Of a DNA stretch of 8,312 nt, positions 1 through 6,928 are shown in pieces. Under the pieces are notes generated by a model that was given only the letters and a program-made list of their open reading frames with translations, did no database searches and was not told the origin of the DNA. The stretch comes from Syntrophaceae bacterium UBA4778 (GTDB lineage Bacteria > Desulfobacterota > Syntrophia > Syntrophales > UBA4778): the NCBI GenBank assembly GCA_002403175.1, contig DHHG01000282.1, positions 1-8,312 on the forward strand, read 5' to 3'. Made by a program: the position numbers and the translations under genes. Numbering within the stretch: the first letter of the stretch is position 1; every line of letters starts with the position of its first letter.

Positions 1-1260
1 GGGGGATATCAATTCCGCAGCTTGCTCTCCGATGATTGTCGCGCCAACGAACAGGTCGTTGTGGAACAGAAATTTGGCGAAGCCGCTTCCGGCCAGTTCT
101 GATCGGGCAAGAATATTGGCGCCATATTCAGAGCGTATAATATTCACAGGCAAATTGCCGTTTTCAGCTTCTTTCTCAGTTAAGCCAACTCGCGCAATAT
201 TCGGGTGAGAATAGGTTACGCTCGGAATCGCTGCCGGCATGTAAGGAACAGATCCGTCTCCGAAAAGTCGGCTCGCGAGCATTTTTCCCTGGCGTGCTGC
301 ACGGTGGGCAAGCAGGATTCCACCCGTTACATCCCCAACCGCATAGACTCCAGGAATATTGGTCATCAGATCACCGTCTATGATGATGCCCTTTCTGTTG
401 TAAACAATATTCAGACGAGCCAAATCGTCTTCCAAAAAGAAAGGTTTTCTCCCGGTGCAAATAATTGCATATTGGGCATCCATTTCTGTAATGCATCCTT
501 GATTAGAGACCCGGACACGGACCTTATCGTCGTCTTCTGAAACAGAATGCAATGAAGTTGAGGTATAAATTTCTACCCCTCTTTTTTTCAATTCTGATGT
601 CAAAAATTGCACGGCCTCGGAATCTTCTAAAGGGAGGATCTGGTCGAGCGCTTCGATCAAGGTTACGCGACAGCCCAGTTCAATTAGAAACGTCGCAAAT
701 TCTACTCCGATGCTTCCTGCACCGACGATAACCACACTTTTCGGCAAATGGTCAAGATTTAGAAAATCGCTCGAATTCAGAATTCGTTTGGAAAAGAGGA
801 TACCAGGTATACCGGCAGGTTCTGATCCCCACGCAATGACAATCCTCTTTGATTTCAGAGAAGCCCTGTTATTATCGGCCGAAATCACTTCGACCTCGGA
901 TGGGGTTATAAGATGTCCTTGTCCCGGGATCAGTTGAACCCCAATCTCTTTAAGTGATTTTTGCACACCAAGGACCGAGGTTTTCACAATCTGATCTTTA
1001 TGTCTGCTCATTGCGGAAAAATCGAAAAGAGGATCATCGGCGAGCATGATTCCGAGGCGTTTTAATTTTTTTAAATCACTGAAAGCTTTGCTGCAGGTCA
1101 GCAGCGATTTGGTAGGAACGCATCCTGAGTTGGTACATGTTCCTCCCCAGCTGTTTTTCTCAATGATGGCAGTTTTGGCGCCAAACCTTGCTGCCGATTC
1201 AGCCACGGCATGTCCGCCGGGACCGGATCCGACTACGATTAAATCGAATTCGTTTTCCAT
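1..1260 (-). CDS. Dihydrolipoyl dehydrogenase-family FAD/NAD(P) disulfide oxidoreductase, C-terminus missing
   Basis: The reading frame is open from an ATG at 1260-1258 to the window edge: 420 codons, no stop, so about 50 C-terminal residues are lost. Seen: an N-terminal FAD-binding Rossmann motif (VVGSGPGG, residues 9-16), the redox disulfide GGTCTNSGCVPTK with C42 and C47, a second nucleotide-binding motif VGAGSIGVEF at 179-188, the FAD-contacting YAVGDVTGG at 306-314, and the start of the dimerisation domain (PSVTYSHPNIARVGL, about 346-360). These are the hallmarks of class I disulfide reductases (lipoamide dehydrogenase, mercuric reductase, SthA). The best general fit is dihydrolipoyl dehydrogenase, which reoxidises the lipoamide of 2-oxoacid dehydrogenase or glycine cleavage complexes in the cytoplasm. 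The catalytic His-Glu pair would lie past the edge, so substrate cannot be settled. AAAGG about 9 bases before the ATG supports the start. It follows def on the same strand after 141 bases; no partner E2 or E3-complex gene is visible. Confidence 0.88.
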   Translation of the reverse strand, partial: MENEFDLIVVGSGPGGHAVAESAARFGAKTAIIEKNSWGGTCTNSGCVPTKSLLTCSKAFSDLKKLKRLGIMLADDPLFDFSAMSRHKDQIVKTSVLGVQKSLKEIGVQLIPGQGHLITPSEVEVISADNNRASLKSKRIVIAWGSEPAGIPGILFSKRILNSSDFLNLDHLPKSVVIVGAGSIGVEFATFLIELGCRVTLIEALDQILPLEDSEAVQFLTSELKKRGVEIYTSTSLHSVSEDDDKVRVRVSNQGCITEMDAQYAIICTGRKPFFLEDDLARLNIVYNRKGIIIDGDLMTNIPGVYAVGDVTGGILLAHRAARQGKMLASRLFGDGSVPYMPAAIPSVTYSHPNIARVGLTEKEAENGNLPVNIIRSEYGANILARSELAGSGFAKFLFHNDLFVGATIIGEQAAELISP

Positions 1261-1343
1261 GTTGAGCCTTTGTCGGAATTGTTTTAGTTGCGGTCAGTAG
1301 CGAAGTCCTGAACGATACGAAAGCAGAAGGGATCAACTATCAC

Positions 1344-1375
1344 AAAAAAAGAGAGGGTTCTATACGATAGTAGAA
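1344..1375 (-). terminator. Possible weak intrinsic terminator after def
   Basis: Read leftwards from the def stop, an A/T-rich inverted repeat (TTCTA/TAGAA arms at 1375-1358, extendable by two pairs if one C is bulged) is followed by CCCTCTC and then seven T residues (1350-1344). The stem is weak and the T run begins seven bases after it, so this is only a plausible terminator between def and the oxidoreductase gene. If it does not act, the two genes could be cotranscribed. Confidence 0.25.
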
Positions 1376-1401
1376 TCAAAATTGAGGAAAGTACAAAAAT
1401 T

Positions 1402-1986
1402 CTAGTCTTCTATTGTACCGGAAACTTCCCCTTTGAATAGTTGGTCAAAGAAGGCTCGCTTGTTCTTGGCAATGAAAATTTTGCCTTCATGATCAATGAT
1501 CAACTTCCCGTCTAGATGATCCAGTTCATGCTGCACGATTCTGGCTAGAAAATCAGTATATCGCTTGTTGATTTTATTTCCTTTGCTATCAAGCGCTCTC
1601 ACCTTGATTTCAGTAGGCCTGGTAACCTCGATATTGATATCAGGACAGGAAAGGCATCCTTCGGACATTGTCTCCTGCTCTCCGCGAATTTGTGTTATGC
1701 GCGGATTAACCAGAATCTCATAATCATCAGGACCTTTGATCCTGGTTTGTTCCGTTAGGCCTTTTGCTTTAAAAATTACGATTTTTTTTCCGATTCCTAT
1801 CTGCGGTGCAGCGAGCCCTAGGGCGTCATCTCTTCCGAGGAAAGCTTCCGTGAGCTGCCTGATTATTTTTTTAGTCTCATCATTGAATGGAACAGCAACT
1901 TCATCAGATACTTGTCTGAGGACCTTCATGTCCGCCTCATTCAATTTATCATCCGCCCACAGAGTCCAAATTCTTGTCTTCGACAT
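1402..1986 (-). CDS. def: Peptide deformylase
   Basis: This enzyme removes the formyl group from the N-terminal methionine of new proteins in the cytoplasm. All three family motifs are present: motif 1 as ALGLAAPQIG (Q62), motif 2 as EGCLS (C111) and motif 3 as QHELDH (H153, E154, H157). C111, H153 and H157 are the expected metal ligands and E154 the catalytic base. Two departures are visible: motif 1 has Ala where the first Gly usually sits, and motif 2 continues as CPD, placing a second Cys (C114) three residues after the ligand. At 194 residues it is longer than the usual roughly 170. An internal ATG at 1929 (Met20) has GAGG five bases upstream and would give 175 residues, close to the family norm; the ATG at 1986 has no clear ribosome binding site. 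The longer form is reported because it includes the whole N-terminal strand region. No fmt neighbour is visible, so it may be a stand-alone copy. Confidence 0.93.
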   Translation of the reverse strand: MSKTRIWTLWADDKLNEADMKVLRQVSDEVAVPFNDETKKIIRQLTEAFLGRDDALGLAAPQIGIGKKIVIFKAKGLTEQTRIKGPDDYEILVNPRITQIRGEQETMSEGCLSCPDINIEVTRPTEIKVRALDSKGNKINKRYTDFLARIVQHELDHLDGKLIIDHEGKIFIAKNKRAFFDQLFKGEVSGTIED

Positions 1987-2039
1987 ATAATTTTTACCCG
2001 ATCATAAAATTTATTACTCTTTATCATTAATGGTGATCT

Positions 2040-2057
2040 TTTTCAAGTCCTTGAAAA
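2040..2057. promoter_or_regulatory. 18-bp inverted repeat in the divergent intergenic region
   Basis: TTTTCAAG and CTTGAAAA form a perfect 8-bp inverted repeat around the two-base centre TC. It lies between the divergent def and radical SAM genes, 54 bases before the def start and 14 bases upstream of a candidate rightward -35 box. The size and symmetry fit a binding site for a dimeric regulator, but no regulator gene is present and A/T-rich dyads can occur by chance. Confidence 0.3.
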
Positions 2058-2070
2058 GTCAATAGAAAGA

Positions 2071-2099
2071 TTGATTAATCTGGAGATGTCTGTTATGAA
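2071..2099 (+). promoter_or_regulatory. Candidate sigma-70-type promoter for the radical SAM-selA-rluD-yfiH unit
   Basis: TTGATT at 2071-2076 and TATGAA at 2094-2099 are separated by 17 bases, and TG at 2091-2092 gives an extended -10 (TGTTATGAA). Each hexamer matches consensus at four of six positions. It is the best rightward candidate in the 237-base gap and would give a leader of roughly 115 bases containing the hairpins at 2178-2212. Prediction by eye only. Confidence 0.35.
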
Positions 2100-2177
2100 C
2101 GGGTTGTCATTAAAATGGCAATGGCTGTTCCAGAACGTTAAAATCAATAGAGCTTCGGAATCCATATTCTTGAATGC

Positions 2178-2212
2178 GGTAGCGAGCGCGTTACTCGCAG
2201 CTTGCTGCGGGT
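2178..2212 (+). other. Overlapping hairpins just before the radical SAM start (REP-like or leader structure)
   Basis: Two G/C-rich hairpins sit end to end. The first pairs GTAGCG (2179-2184) with CGTTAC (2189-2194) across an AGCG loop, with one G-U pair. The second pairs ACTCGCAG (2193-2200) with CTGCGGGT (2205-2212) across a CTTG loop, also with one G-U. They share bases 2193-2194, and a third pairing of GCGAG (2182-2186) with CTCGC (2194-2198) competes with both. The second hairpin ends three bases before the GGA of the ribosome binding site. There is no T run, so it is not an ordinary terminator. It could be a copy of a dispersed palindromic repeat or a structure affecting translation. Confidence 0.45.
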
Positions 2213-2223
2213 AAAGGAAGCCA

Positions 2224-3516
2224 TTGTACGATTACAGCGAGGTTGGTTTTATTAGCTCACGACTTTTTAATACATTAGCTCATATTCAAATGAATAGGGC
2301 GATGCAGTTTAAAAAGGGGGAAAAGACGGTTTTTCCTGTCCCCAAAAAAGGTGTTTCCCGGCTCCTCTATGTCCATATCCCGTTTTGCGAACGCCTCTGC
2401 CCTTATTGCTCTTTTAACAGGGTTGTTTATGAAGAGGACTTGGGGCGGTCATACTGGAAGGCCCTAAGGAAGGAAGTATTATTATATAAATCAGCTGGTT
2501 ACGATTTTCAGGGAGTTTATGTAGGTGGCGGTACGCCAACGATCCGGATCCAGGAGCTAGAGGAGACGCTGGCGCTGATTCGCAATGAATTTTCCATCCG
2601 GGAAATTTCGGTTGAAACCAACCCCAATCACCTGGACGGCAGGTCTATTGAGGTTCTGAAGCGTTCCGGCGTGAACAGGCTCTCTGTAGGCGTTCAGAGC
2701 TTTGACACCGGCCTTCTGAAGGCCATGGACAGGTACGACAAGTACGGCAGCGGTCCCGAAATTCTTAAGAGACTCCAATCCGTATCGGGTGAATTTGACA
2801 CGCTCAACGCCGATATGATTTTTAATTTTGCAGCCCAGACTCCAGAAATCCTCGGGAAAGATCTGGATTGCCTTATAGAATCGGAAGTGGATCAAATCAC
2901 GTATTATCCTTTGATGATATCCGATTCAACACGTCGCACTATGGAGCAAAATATCGGAGCAGTAGATTACTCTCGCGAAAAGCGCTACTATGAACAGATC
3001 GTCAAAAGGCTGGTTCCACAATACCGATTTTCCTCTGTTTGGTGTTTTTCCCGGGTTCCCTCTCTGCGGGATCAAACAATGTCCAACCAAACCGCAATAG
3101 ATGAGTACATCATCTCCTATGAGGAGTATGCGGGTCTAGGAAGCGGTTCATTTGGATATTTGAATGGTACCTGTTATGCGAATACATTCAATATCGAAGA
3201 GTATATCTGCCGAATCAATCGGGGTGAAGCGCCCCTAATGGCTTCGCGCACATTCGCCATCTTTGATCGCGTTCTTTACGATCTGCTGATGATGCTTTTC
3301 GGGCTCCGGCTTGATTTTGCGGCGTTGGCTAAAAAATACGGCAGCGTCGCTTGGGCCTATCTTTCTTTGCCTTTTCTTTTTTTACGCCTTACCGGAGCAG
3401 TCGGCAATCGGATGGGCAGCTACTTTGTCACCGATCGAGGCAGATATTATGCCCTGATCACGATGAGGGAATTTTTTATTGCAGTGAATAATTTTCGCGA
3501 TTTTTGCCGAAAATAG
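2224..3516 (+). CDS. HemN/HemW-like radical SAM protein (coproporphyrinogen III oxidase family)
   Basis: The 430-residue protein carries the radical SAM cluster motif in HIPFCERLCPYCSFN: C55, C59 and C62 should bind the 4Fe-4S cluster that cleaves S-adenosylmethionine. GGGTPT (101-106), ETNPN (131-135) and RLSVGVQSFD (152-161) follow in HemN-family order, then GLGSGSFGYL (304-313) and a C-terminal domain resembling the HemN accessory domain. HemN has an extra Cys just after the cluster motif; here there is Phe64, as in HemW-type proteins. Family members include oxygen-independent coproporphyrinogen oxidase, the heme chaperone HemW and the heme-degrading ChuW/HutW. The sequence alone does not choose between them, and true HemN activity is not supported. 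The TTG start at 2224 has AAAGGAAG just upstream; an in-frame TAA at 2212 limits extension. The alternative ATG at 2290 would remove 22 residues. It precedes selA by 42 bases on the same strand, so cotranscription is likely. Confidence 0.85.
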   Translation: MYDYSEVGFISSRLFNTLAHIQMNRAMQFKKGEKTVFPVPKKGVSRLLYVHIPFCERLCPYCSFNRVVYEEDLGRSYWKALRKEVLLYKSAGYDFQGVYVGGGTPTIRIQELEETLALIRNEFSIREISVETNPNHLDGRSIEVLKRSGVNRLSVGVQSFDTGLLKAMDRYDKYGSGPEILKRLQSVSGEFDTLNADMIFNFAAQTPEILGKDLDCLIESEVDQITYYPLMISDSTRRTMEQNIGAVDYSREKRYYEQIVKRLVPQYRFSSVWCFSRVPSLRDQTMSNQTAIDEYIISYEEYAGLGSGSFGYLNGTCYANTFNIEEYICRINRGEAPLMASRTFAIFDRVLYDLLMMLFGLRLDFAALAKKYGSVAWAYLSLPFLFLRLTGAVGNRMGSYFVTDRGRYYALITMREFFIAVNNFRDFCRK

Positions 3517-3558
3517 TTTCGAGAAATTCTCAGTAAGAGCATACACAAGGACATCCCT

Positions 3559-4962
3559 ATGGAGAATGCGATTAAAGAGGAACTGAAGCGGATACCCAAA
3601 ATAGATGAATTGATGCAGATCCTGAGATCCCGGGGTGTATTCGAGAGCCTTACCAAAAAAGTGATCCTTCAGGTTTGCCGTGAAACAATGAATGAGTTGA
3701 GAGAGGCGATTCTGGAGAATGGAGAATTCCTTCCTCCAGAGAATGAAATCATAGATCGCATCGAGGCAAAAATTGGCAGACTCCGTTCACGCTGCCTCCG
3801 TCCTGTTATCAATGCAACGGGAATCATCCTGCATACGAATCTAGGCAGGGCACCGCTTTGCGAAGATGCCCTCAAAAATATTGCCGAGGTGAGCCGCGGT
3901 TATACAAATCTGGAATTCAATCTTGAGGAAGGAAGAAGAGGGAGCCGGTACGATCACCTTAAAGGAATCATATGCAAACTCTCCGGTGCTGAAGATGCAA
4001 TTGTCGTCAACAACAATGCAGCAGCGGTACTTCTGGCCCTGAATACCCTAGCAGAAGGGAAAGAGGTGATCGTATCCAGAGGGGAGCTGGTTGAGATCGG
4101 CGGTGAATTTCGCATACCCGAGGTTATGGAAAAGAGTAATGCAATTCTTCGGGAGATCGGTGCAACCAATAAAACGCATCCGGAAGATTACATCACGGCT
4201 ATCGGCGAAAACACCGGGCTTTTATTCAAGGCGCATTCAAGCAATTATAAAATCATCGGCTTTACGGGGGAGGTTGGGCCTGCAGAGCTGGCACAGCTGG
4301 GCAGCAAATATGGTATTCCAGTTATGTACGATCTGGGGAGCGGATGCTTCGTCGATTTGGATCATTTCGGGCTCGTGCGGGAACCGACCGTCCAGGAAGC
4401 GGTAGCAACGGGTATCGATGTCCTTACGTTCAGTGGTGACAAGCTGCTCGGGGGACCCCAGGCCGGCATCATCGTTGGCAAGCGGGATTGGATTGGAAAG
4501 ATTGCCAGAAACCCTTTGAGCAGAGCCCTTCGGATAGATAAGCTGACAATCGCTGCACTGGAAGCGACCCTCGCCCTCTATTTGGGTGGGGAAGAGAAGG
4601 CAATTGCAAGTCTCCCTGCGCTCAGGGCATTAACCGAACCATTACCATCTGTGGAAAAGAGAGCAAAACGATTACAGAGGAAGATTGCTCTTTTGAGAAT
4701 TGACGATTTTACTTCTCATTTGAAAAGGGATTTTTCTCTGGCCGGGGGCGGATCACTTCCCGGAAGTGAGATTCCGACCTTTCTGGTTGGTATACGATCA
4801 ACCCGGATTTCTCCAAACAGGATCGAATCTTCTTTGCGCCAGCTTGACCCTCCCATTATTACCAGGATTTCCGAAGACGAAGTCTTTTTTGATTTGAGGA
4901 CGCTTTCGGAAGAGGATTTTCCGTTCATCCTTGATGGACTTCAGGAAATTGCAAAAAAATAA
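3559..4962 (+). CDS. selA: L-seryl-tRNA(Sec) selenium transferase
   Basis: SelA is a PLP enzyme that converts seryl-tRNA(Sec) to selenocysteinyl-tRNA(Sec) using selenophosphate, in a large cytoplasmic ring-shaped complex. The 467-residue length is typical of bacterial SelA. Seen: an N-terminal helical tRNA-binding region (about 1-75), the start of the PLP fold at NATGIILHTNLGRAPL (85-100), VNNNAAAVLLALN (150-162), SRGELVEIGGEFRIP (173-187), YDLGSGC (257-263), and FSGDKLLGGPQAG (291-303), where K295 is the expected PLP Schiff-base lysine. The ATG has AAGGA seven bases upstream. The gene follows the radical SAM gene by 42 bases and its 3' end abuts or overlaps the pseudouridine synthase gene. 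selB, selC and selD are not in the window, so those parts of the pathway must lie elsewhere. Confidence 0.96.
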   Translation: MENAIKEELKRIPKIDELMQILRSRGVFESLTKKVILQVCRETMNELREAILENGEFLPPENEIIDRIEAKIGRLRSRCLRPVINATGIILHTNLGRAPLCEDALKNIAEVSRGYTNLEFNLEEGRRGSRYDHLKGIICKLSGAEDAIVVNNNAAAVLLALNTLAEGKEVIVSRGELVEIGGEFRIPEVMEKSNAILREIGATNKTHPEDYITAIGENTGLLFKAHSSNYKIIGFTGEVGPAELAQLGSKYGIPVMYDLGSGCFVDLDHFGLVREPTVQEAVATGIDVLTFSGDKLLGGPQAGIIVGKRDWIGKIARNPLSRALRIDKLTIAALEATLALYLGGEEKAIASLPALRALTEPLPSVEKRAKRLQRKIALLRIDDFTSHLKRDFSLAGGGSLPGSEIPTFLVGIRSTRISPNRIESSLRQLDPPIITRISEDEVFFDLRTLSEEDFPFILDGLQEIAKK

Positions 4963-4984
4963 AAAAAGAATTGCTGCCGCACAA

Positions 4985-5995
4985 ATGAACAATCTTACGA
5001 AATATGCTGCCGAATCAGGATTGCAGGTTTTCACCGTGTTGCCGGATGAAAAAGGCATGCGCCTGGACATCTATTTATCCGGCCGGAATCTCTCGATTTC
5101 CCGTTCTCAAATTAAACGGCTGATTGAAGATGAACAGATTTGCATCAATGGACAAAAAACAAAAGCGGGATATAAACTCAAGTTCGGCGATATTGTAACC
5201 GTTCGGGAAAAAGTACCGGTTGAAGGTCACGTCATTCCGGAAGATATTCCCTTAGTCATTCCTTATGAAGATGAGGATTTGCTCGTAATAGATAAGCCAG
5301 CCGGCATGGTTGTGCATCCCGCCGCAGGGAATTATTCAAAAACACTGGTCAATGCACTGCTCCATCATTGCACAGATCTGCCGGGAATTGGCGGTATTCT
5401 AAGGCCCGGCATTGTCCATCGTTTGGACAAGGATACCTCGGGATTGATGGTAGTTGCCAAATCAGAAAGAGCTCTTTATGGGCTACAGCAGCAATTTAAG
5501 GATCACCTGGTGAAGAAAATATACCGGGCAATTGTGTTTGGTAATCTCGATGAAGATGAAGGCGTCATTGACGCCCCTGTTGGTCGCCATCCGACCGAAC
5601 GAAAGAAGATGTCCACGGTCAGTAAGCGAGGGAAAGAGGCCATGACAAGGTGGCGGGTTCTGGAGCGGTATGGAATTCTTTCCTTTCTGGAATTGAGACT
5701 TGAAACGGGTCGGACACATCAGATCCGAGTCCATCTCAATGCAAAGGGGCATCCTATAGTCGGTGACAATGTCTATGGTAATTCTCAAAAAAAAATCCAG
5801 AATATTGCGGATAATGCCGTCCAATCCAGACTTAGGATGATAAAGCGGCAGGCCTTACATGCCGGTACCTTAGGCTTTACCCACCCCATTAAAGGTAATC
5901 ATCTTGAATTTTCATCTCCGATTCCCGAGGACATGATGAAAATTATTGAGTTCATGAGGAATTATTTTGAAAGGAAGTACAATTCTGCCCGGTAG
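4985..5995 (+). CDS. rluD: RluD-type 23S rRNA pseudouridine synthase (RluA family)
   Basis: Enzymes of this family isomerise uridines in 23S rRNA (RluD: helix 69, positions 1911, 1915 and 1917 in E. coli) during ribosome assembly. Numbered from the ATG at 4985 (336 residues): an S4 RNA-binding domain at about 25-72 (RLDIYLSGRNLSISRSQIKR onward), LVIDKPAGMVVHP at 100-112, the catalytic motif HRLDKDTSGLMV with D148, and RLETGRTHQIRVHL at 238-251. The neighbouring yfiH homologue repeats the rluD-yfiH pairing of E. coli and supports RluD rather than RluA or RluC, though site specificity cannot be read directly. The start is uncertain. The frame is open from TTG 4931 and ATG 4934, which would overlap selA by about 30 bases and add a lysine-rich 17-18-residue tail. 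None of these starts has a good ribosome binding site, so translation coupled to the selA stop is likely. Confidence 0.9.
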   Translation: MNNLTKYAAESGLQVFTVLPDEKGMRLDIYLSGRNLSISRSQIKRLIEDEQICINGQKTKAGYKLKFGDIVTVREKVPVEGHVIPEDIPLVIPYEDEDLLVIDKPAGMVVHPAAGNYSKTLVNALLHHCTDLPGIGGILRPGIVHRLDKDTSGLMVVAKSERALYGLQQQFKDHLVKKIYRAIVFGNLDEDEGVIDAPVGRHPTERKKMSTVSKRGKEAMTRWRVLERYGILSFLELRLETGRTHQIRVHLNAKGHPIVGDNVYGNSQKKIQNIADNAVQSRLRMIKRQALHAGTLGFTHPIKGNHLEFSSPIPEDMMKIIEFMRNYFERKYNSAR

Positions 5996-6785
5996 AGAAA
6001 TGTTTAGATTGGCGCGAAAAGGGCCGGTTCAGTATCTGGAATCGACAGTCCTCAAGGATTTTGGATTTCTGACCCATGCTTTTTTAACCCGCAATGGTGG
6101 TGTCAGTCAGGGTTGTTTCTCCAGTTTGAATTTCAGTCTGAAAGTAGGTGATCTCCCTGAAAGTGTGCAGCGGAATCTTAAAATTGTAGAGGCCAGTTTT
6201 ATGGTTCCGGAATTCTTTTTAATGAGCCAGGTTCATGGCGACCGCGTGTTACTGTTAAAAGAAAAGGAAGCAACAGGTGCAGAGGAATCACCGCAGGCTG
6301 ATGCAGTGATTACGGCTGAAAGGGGAATTGCCATTGGAATCAAAACGGCGGATTGTGTTCCGATTCTGCTTTGCGATCCTGTGCGGAAAGTAATCGGAGC
6401 TGCGCATGCGGGATGGCGCAGCACTGCTGCCGGAATCGCTCCGAAAACAGCTTCGGCATTCGTTTCTCATTTTTCGTCTAAGATCTCCGATCTGATTGCG
6501 GTAATTGGACCGTGTATTGGTCCGTGCTGCTATGAAGTTGATCGGGTTGTTTATGAAGCAATGAGCAAACCGGATAGGGACGCTGGATTCAAAACGAAAT
6601 CGGCAGATAAATGGATGCTTGATCCGGCTGAGGTAAACCGAAGCCAACTCATCGCAGCCGGGCTCGATCCATCCCATGTTTTTTCTGCAGATATTTGCAC
6701 TGCCTGTCGAAGCGATCTTTTCTTTTCACACAGAAAAGAGGGTAGCGCTACAGGGCGACAATTCAATTTTATCATGCTCGGTTAA
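5967..6785 (+). CDS. pgeF: YfiH/PgeF family protein (multicopper-oxidase-like fold, purine nucleoside phosphorylase/peptidoglycan editing)
   Basis: The family (YfiH, YlmD, human LACC1/FAMIN) binds zinc through two His and one Cys. Members have been reported to act as purine nucleoside phosphorylase and adenosine deaminase, and E. coli YfiH as a peptidoglycan editing factor that prevents L-Ser incorporation. Conserved blocks seen, numbered from 5967: TRNGGVS (41-47), SQVHGDRV with H90, KTADCVPILLCDP with C130, GAAHAGWR with H147, GPCIGPCCYEV (171-181) and ADICTACRSDLFFSHR (241-256). These include the expected metal ligands H90, C130 and H147. The TTG start at 5967 has GAGGA six bases upstream and lies inside the end of rluD, overlapping it by 29 bases. 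An ATG at 6000 would give 261 residues, but only weak Shine-Dalgarno-like bases precede it. Overlap with rluD indicates coupled expression. The exact physiological substrate is not decided by the sequence. Confidence 0.92.
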   Translation: MKGSTILPGREMFRLARKGPVQYLESTVLKDFGFLTHAFLTRNGGVSQGCFSSLNFSLKVGDLPESVQRNLKIVEASFMVPEFFLMSQVHGDRVLLLKEKEATGAEESPQADAVITAERGIAIGIKTADCVPILLCDPVRKVIGAAHAGWRSTAAGIAPKTASAFVSHFSSKISDLIAVIGPCIGPCCYEVDRVVYEAMSKPDRDAGFKTKSADKWMLDPAEVNRSQLIAAGLDPSHVFSADICTACRSDLFFSHRKEGSATGRQFNFIMLG

Positions 6786-6797
6786 AGCAAAATCTAC

Positions 6798-6826
6798 TTG
6801 ACATGACTCAGAATCTCATATATTAG
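6798..6826 (+). promoter_or_regulatory. Sigma-70-type promoter for rho
   Basis: A consensus -35 box TTGACA (6798-6803) is followed, after exactly 17 bases, by TATTAG (6821-6826), matching four of six -10 positions; TATATT at 6819-6824 matches five but with a 15-base spacer. It begins 12 bases after the yfiH stop. Initiation would be near 6833, giving a rho leader of about 190 bases, which fits the long autoregulated leaders known for rho in enterobacteria. Confidence 0.6.
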
Positions 6827-6928
6827 AAAGGGGAATCCCAAAAAGGCATATTTCACAACCCTCCCTTTTTGAGAGCTAGATTTCAAATTGCTGCCCTTAT
6901 TTAATTCCAAGGTTTTTAAAATTCATCA

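Noticed and set aside
205..1300. Three rightward ORFs of 75-111 codons opposite the oxidoreductase gene (205-540, 710-937, 1046-1300)
   Set aside because: They are antisense to a continuous 420-codon leftward frame with clear flavoprotein motifs; their translations show no family pattern and no good ribosome binding site.
1987..2223. Small gene in the def-radical SAM intergenic region
   Set aside because: Frequent stops in all frames and no ribosome binding site apart from that of the radical SAM gene; only regulatory-type structure is visible.
3559..4962. Selenoprotein gene, SECIS element or selC tRNA near selA
   Set aside because: The six genes whose 3' ends are in the window stop with TAA or TAG, so no simple TGA read-through is visible, and I found no tRNA-like cloverleaf in the intergenic regions.
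6839..6871. A/T-rich inverted repeat CAAAAAGG/CCTTTTTG as a terminator for yfiH
   Set aside because: The 17-base loop is long, the stem is A-T rich, and the T residues are inside the stem with none following. It also lies downstream of the predicted rho promoter, so at most it is a weak leader structure.
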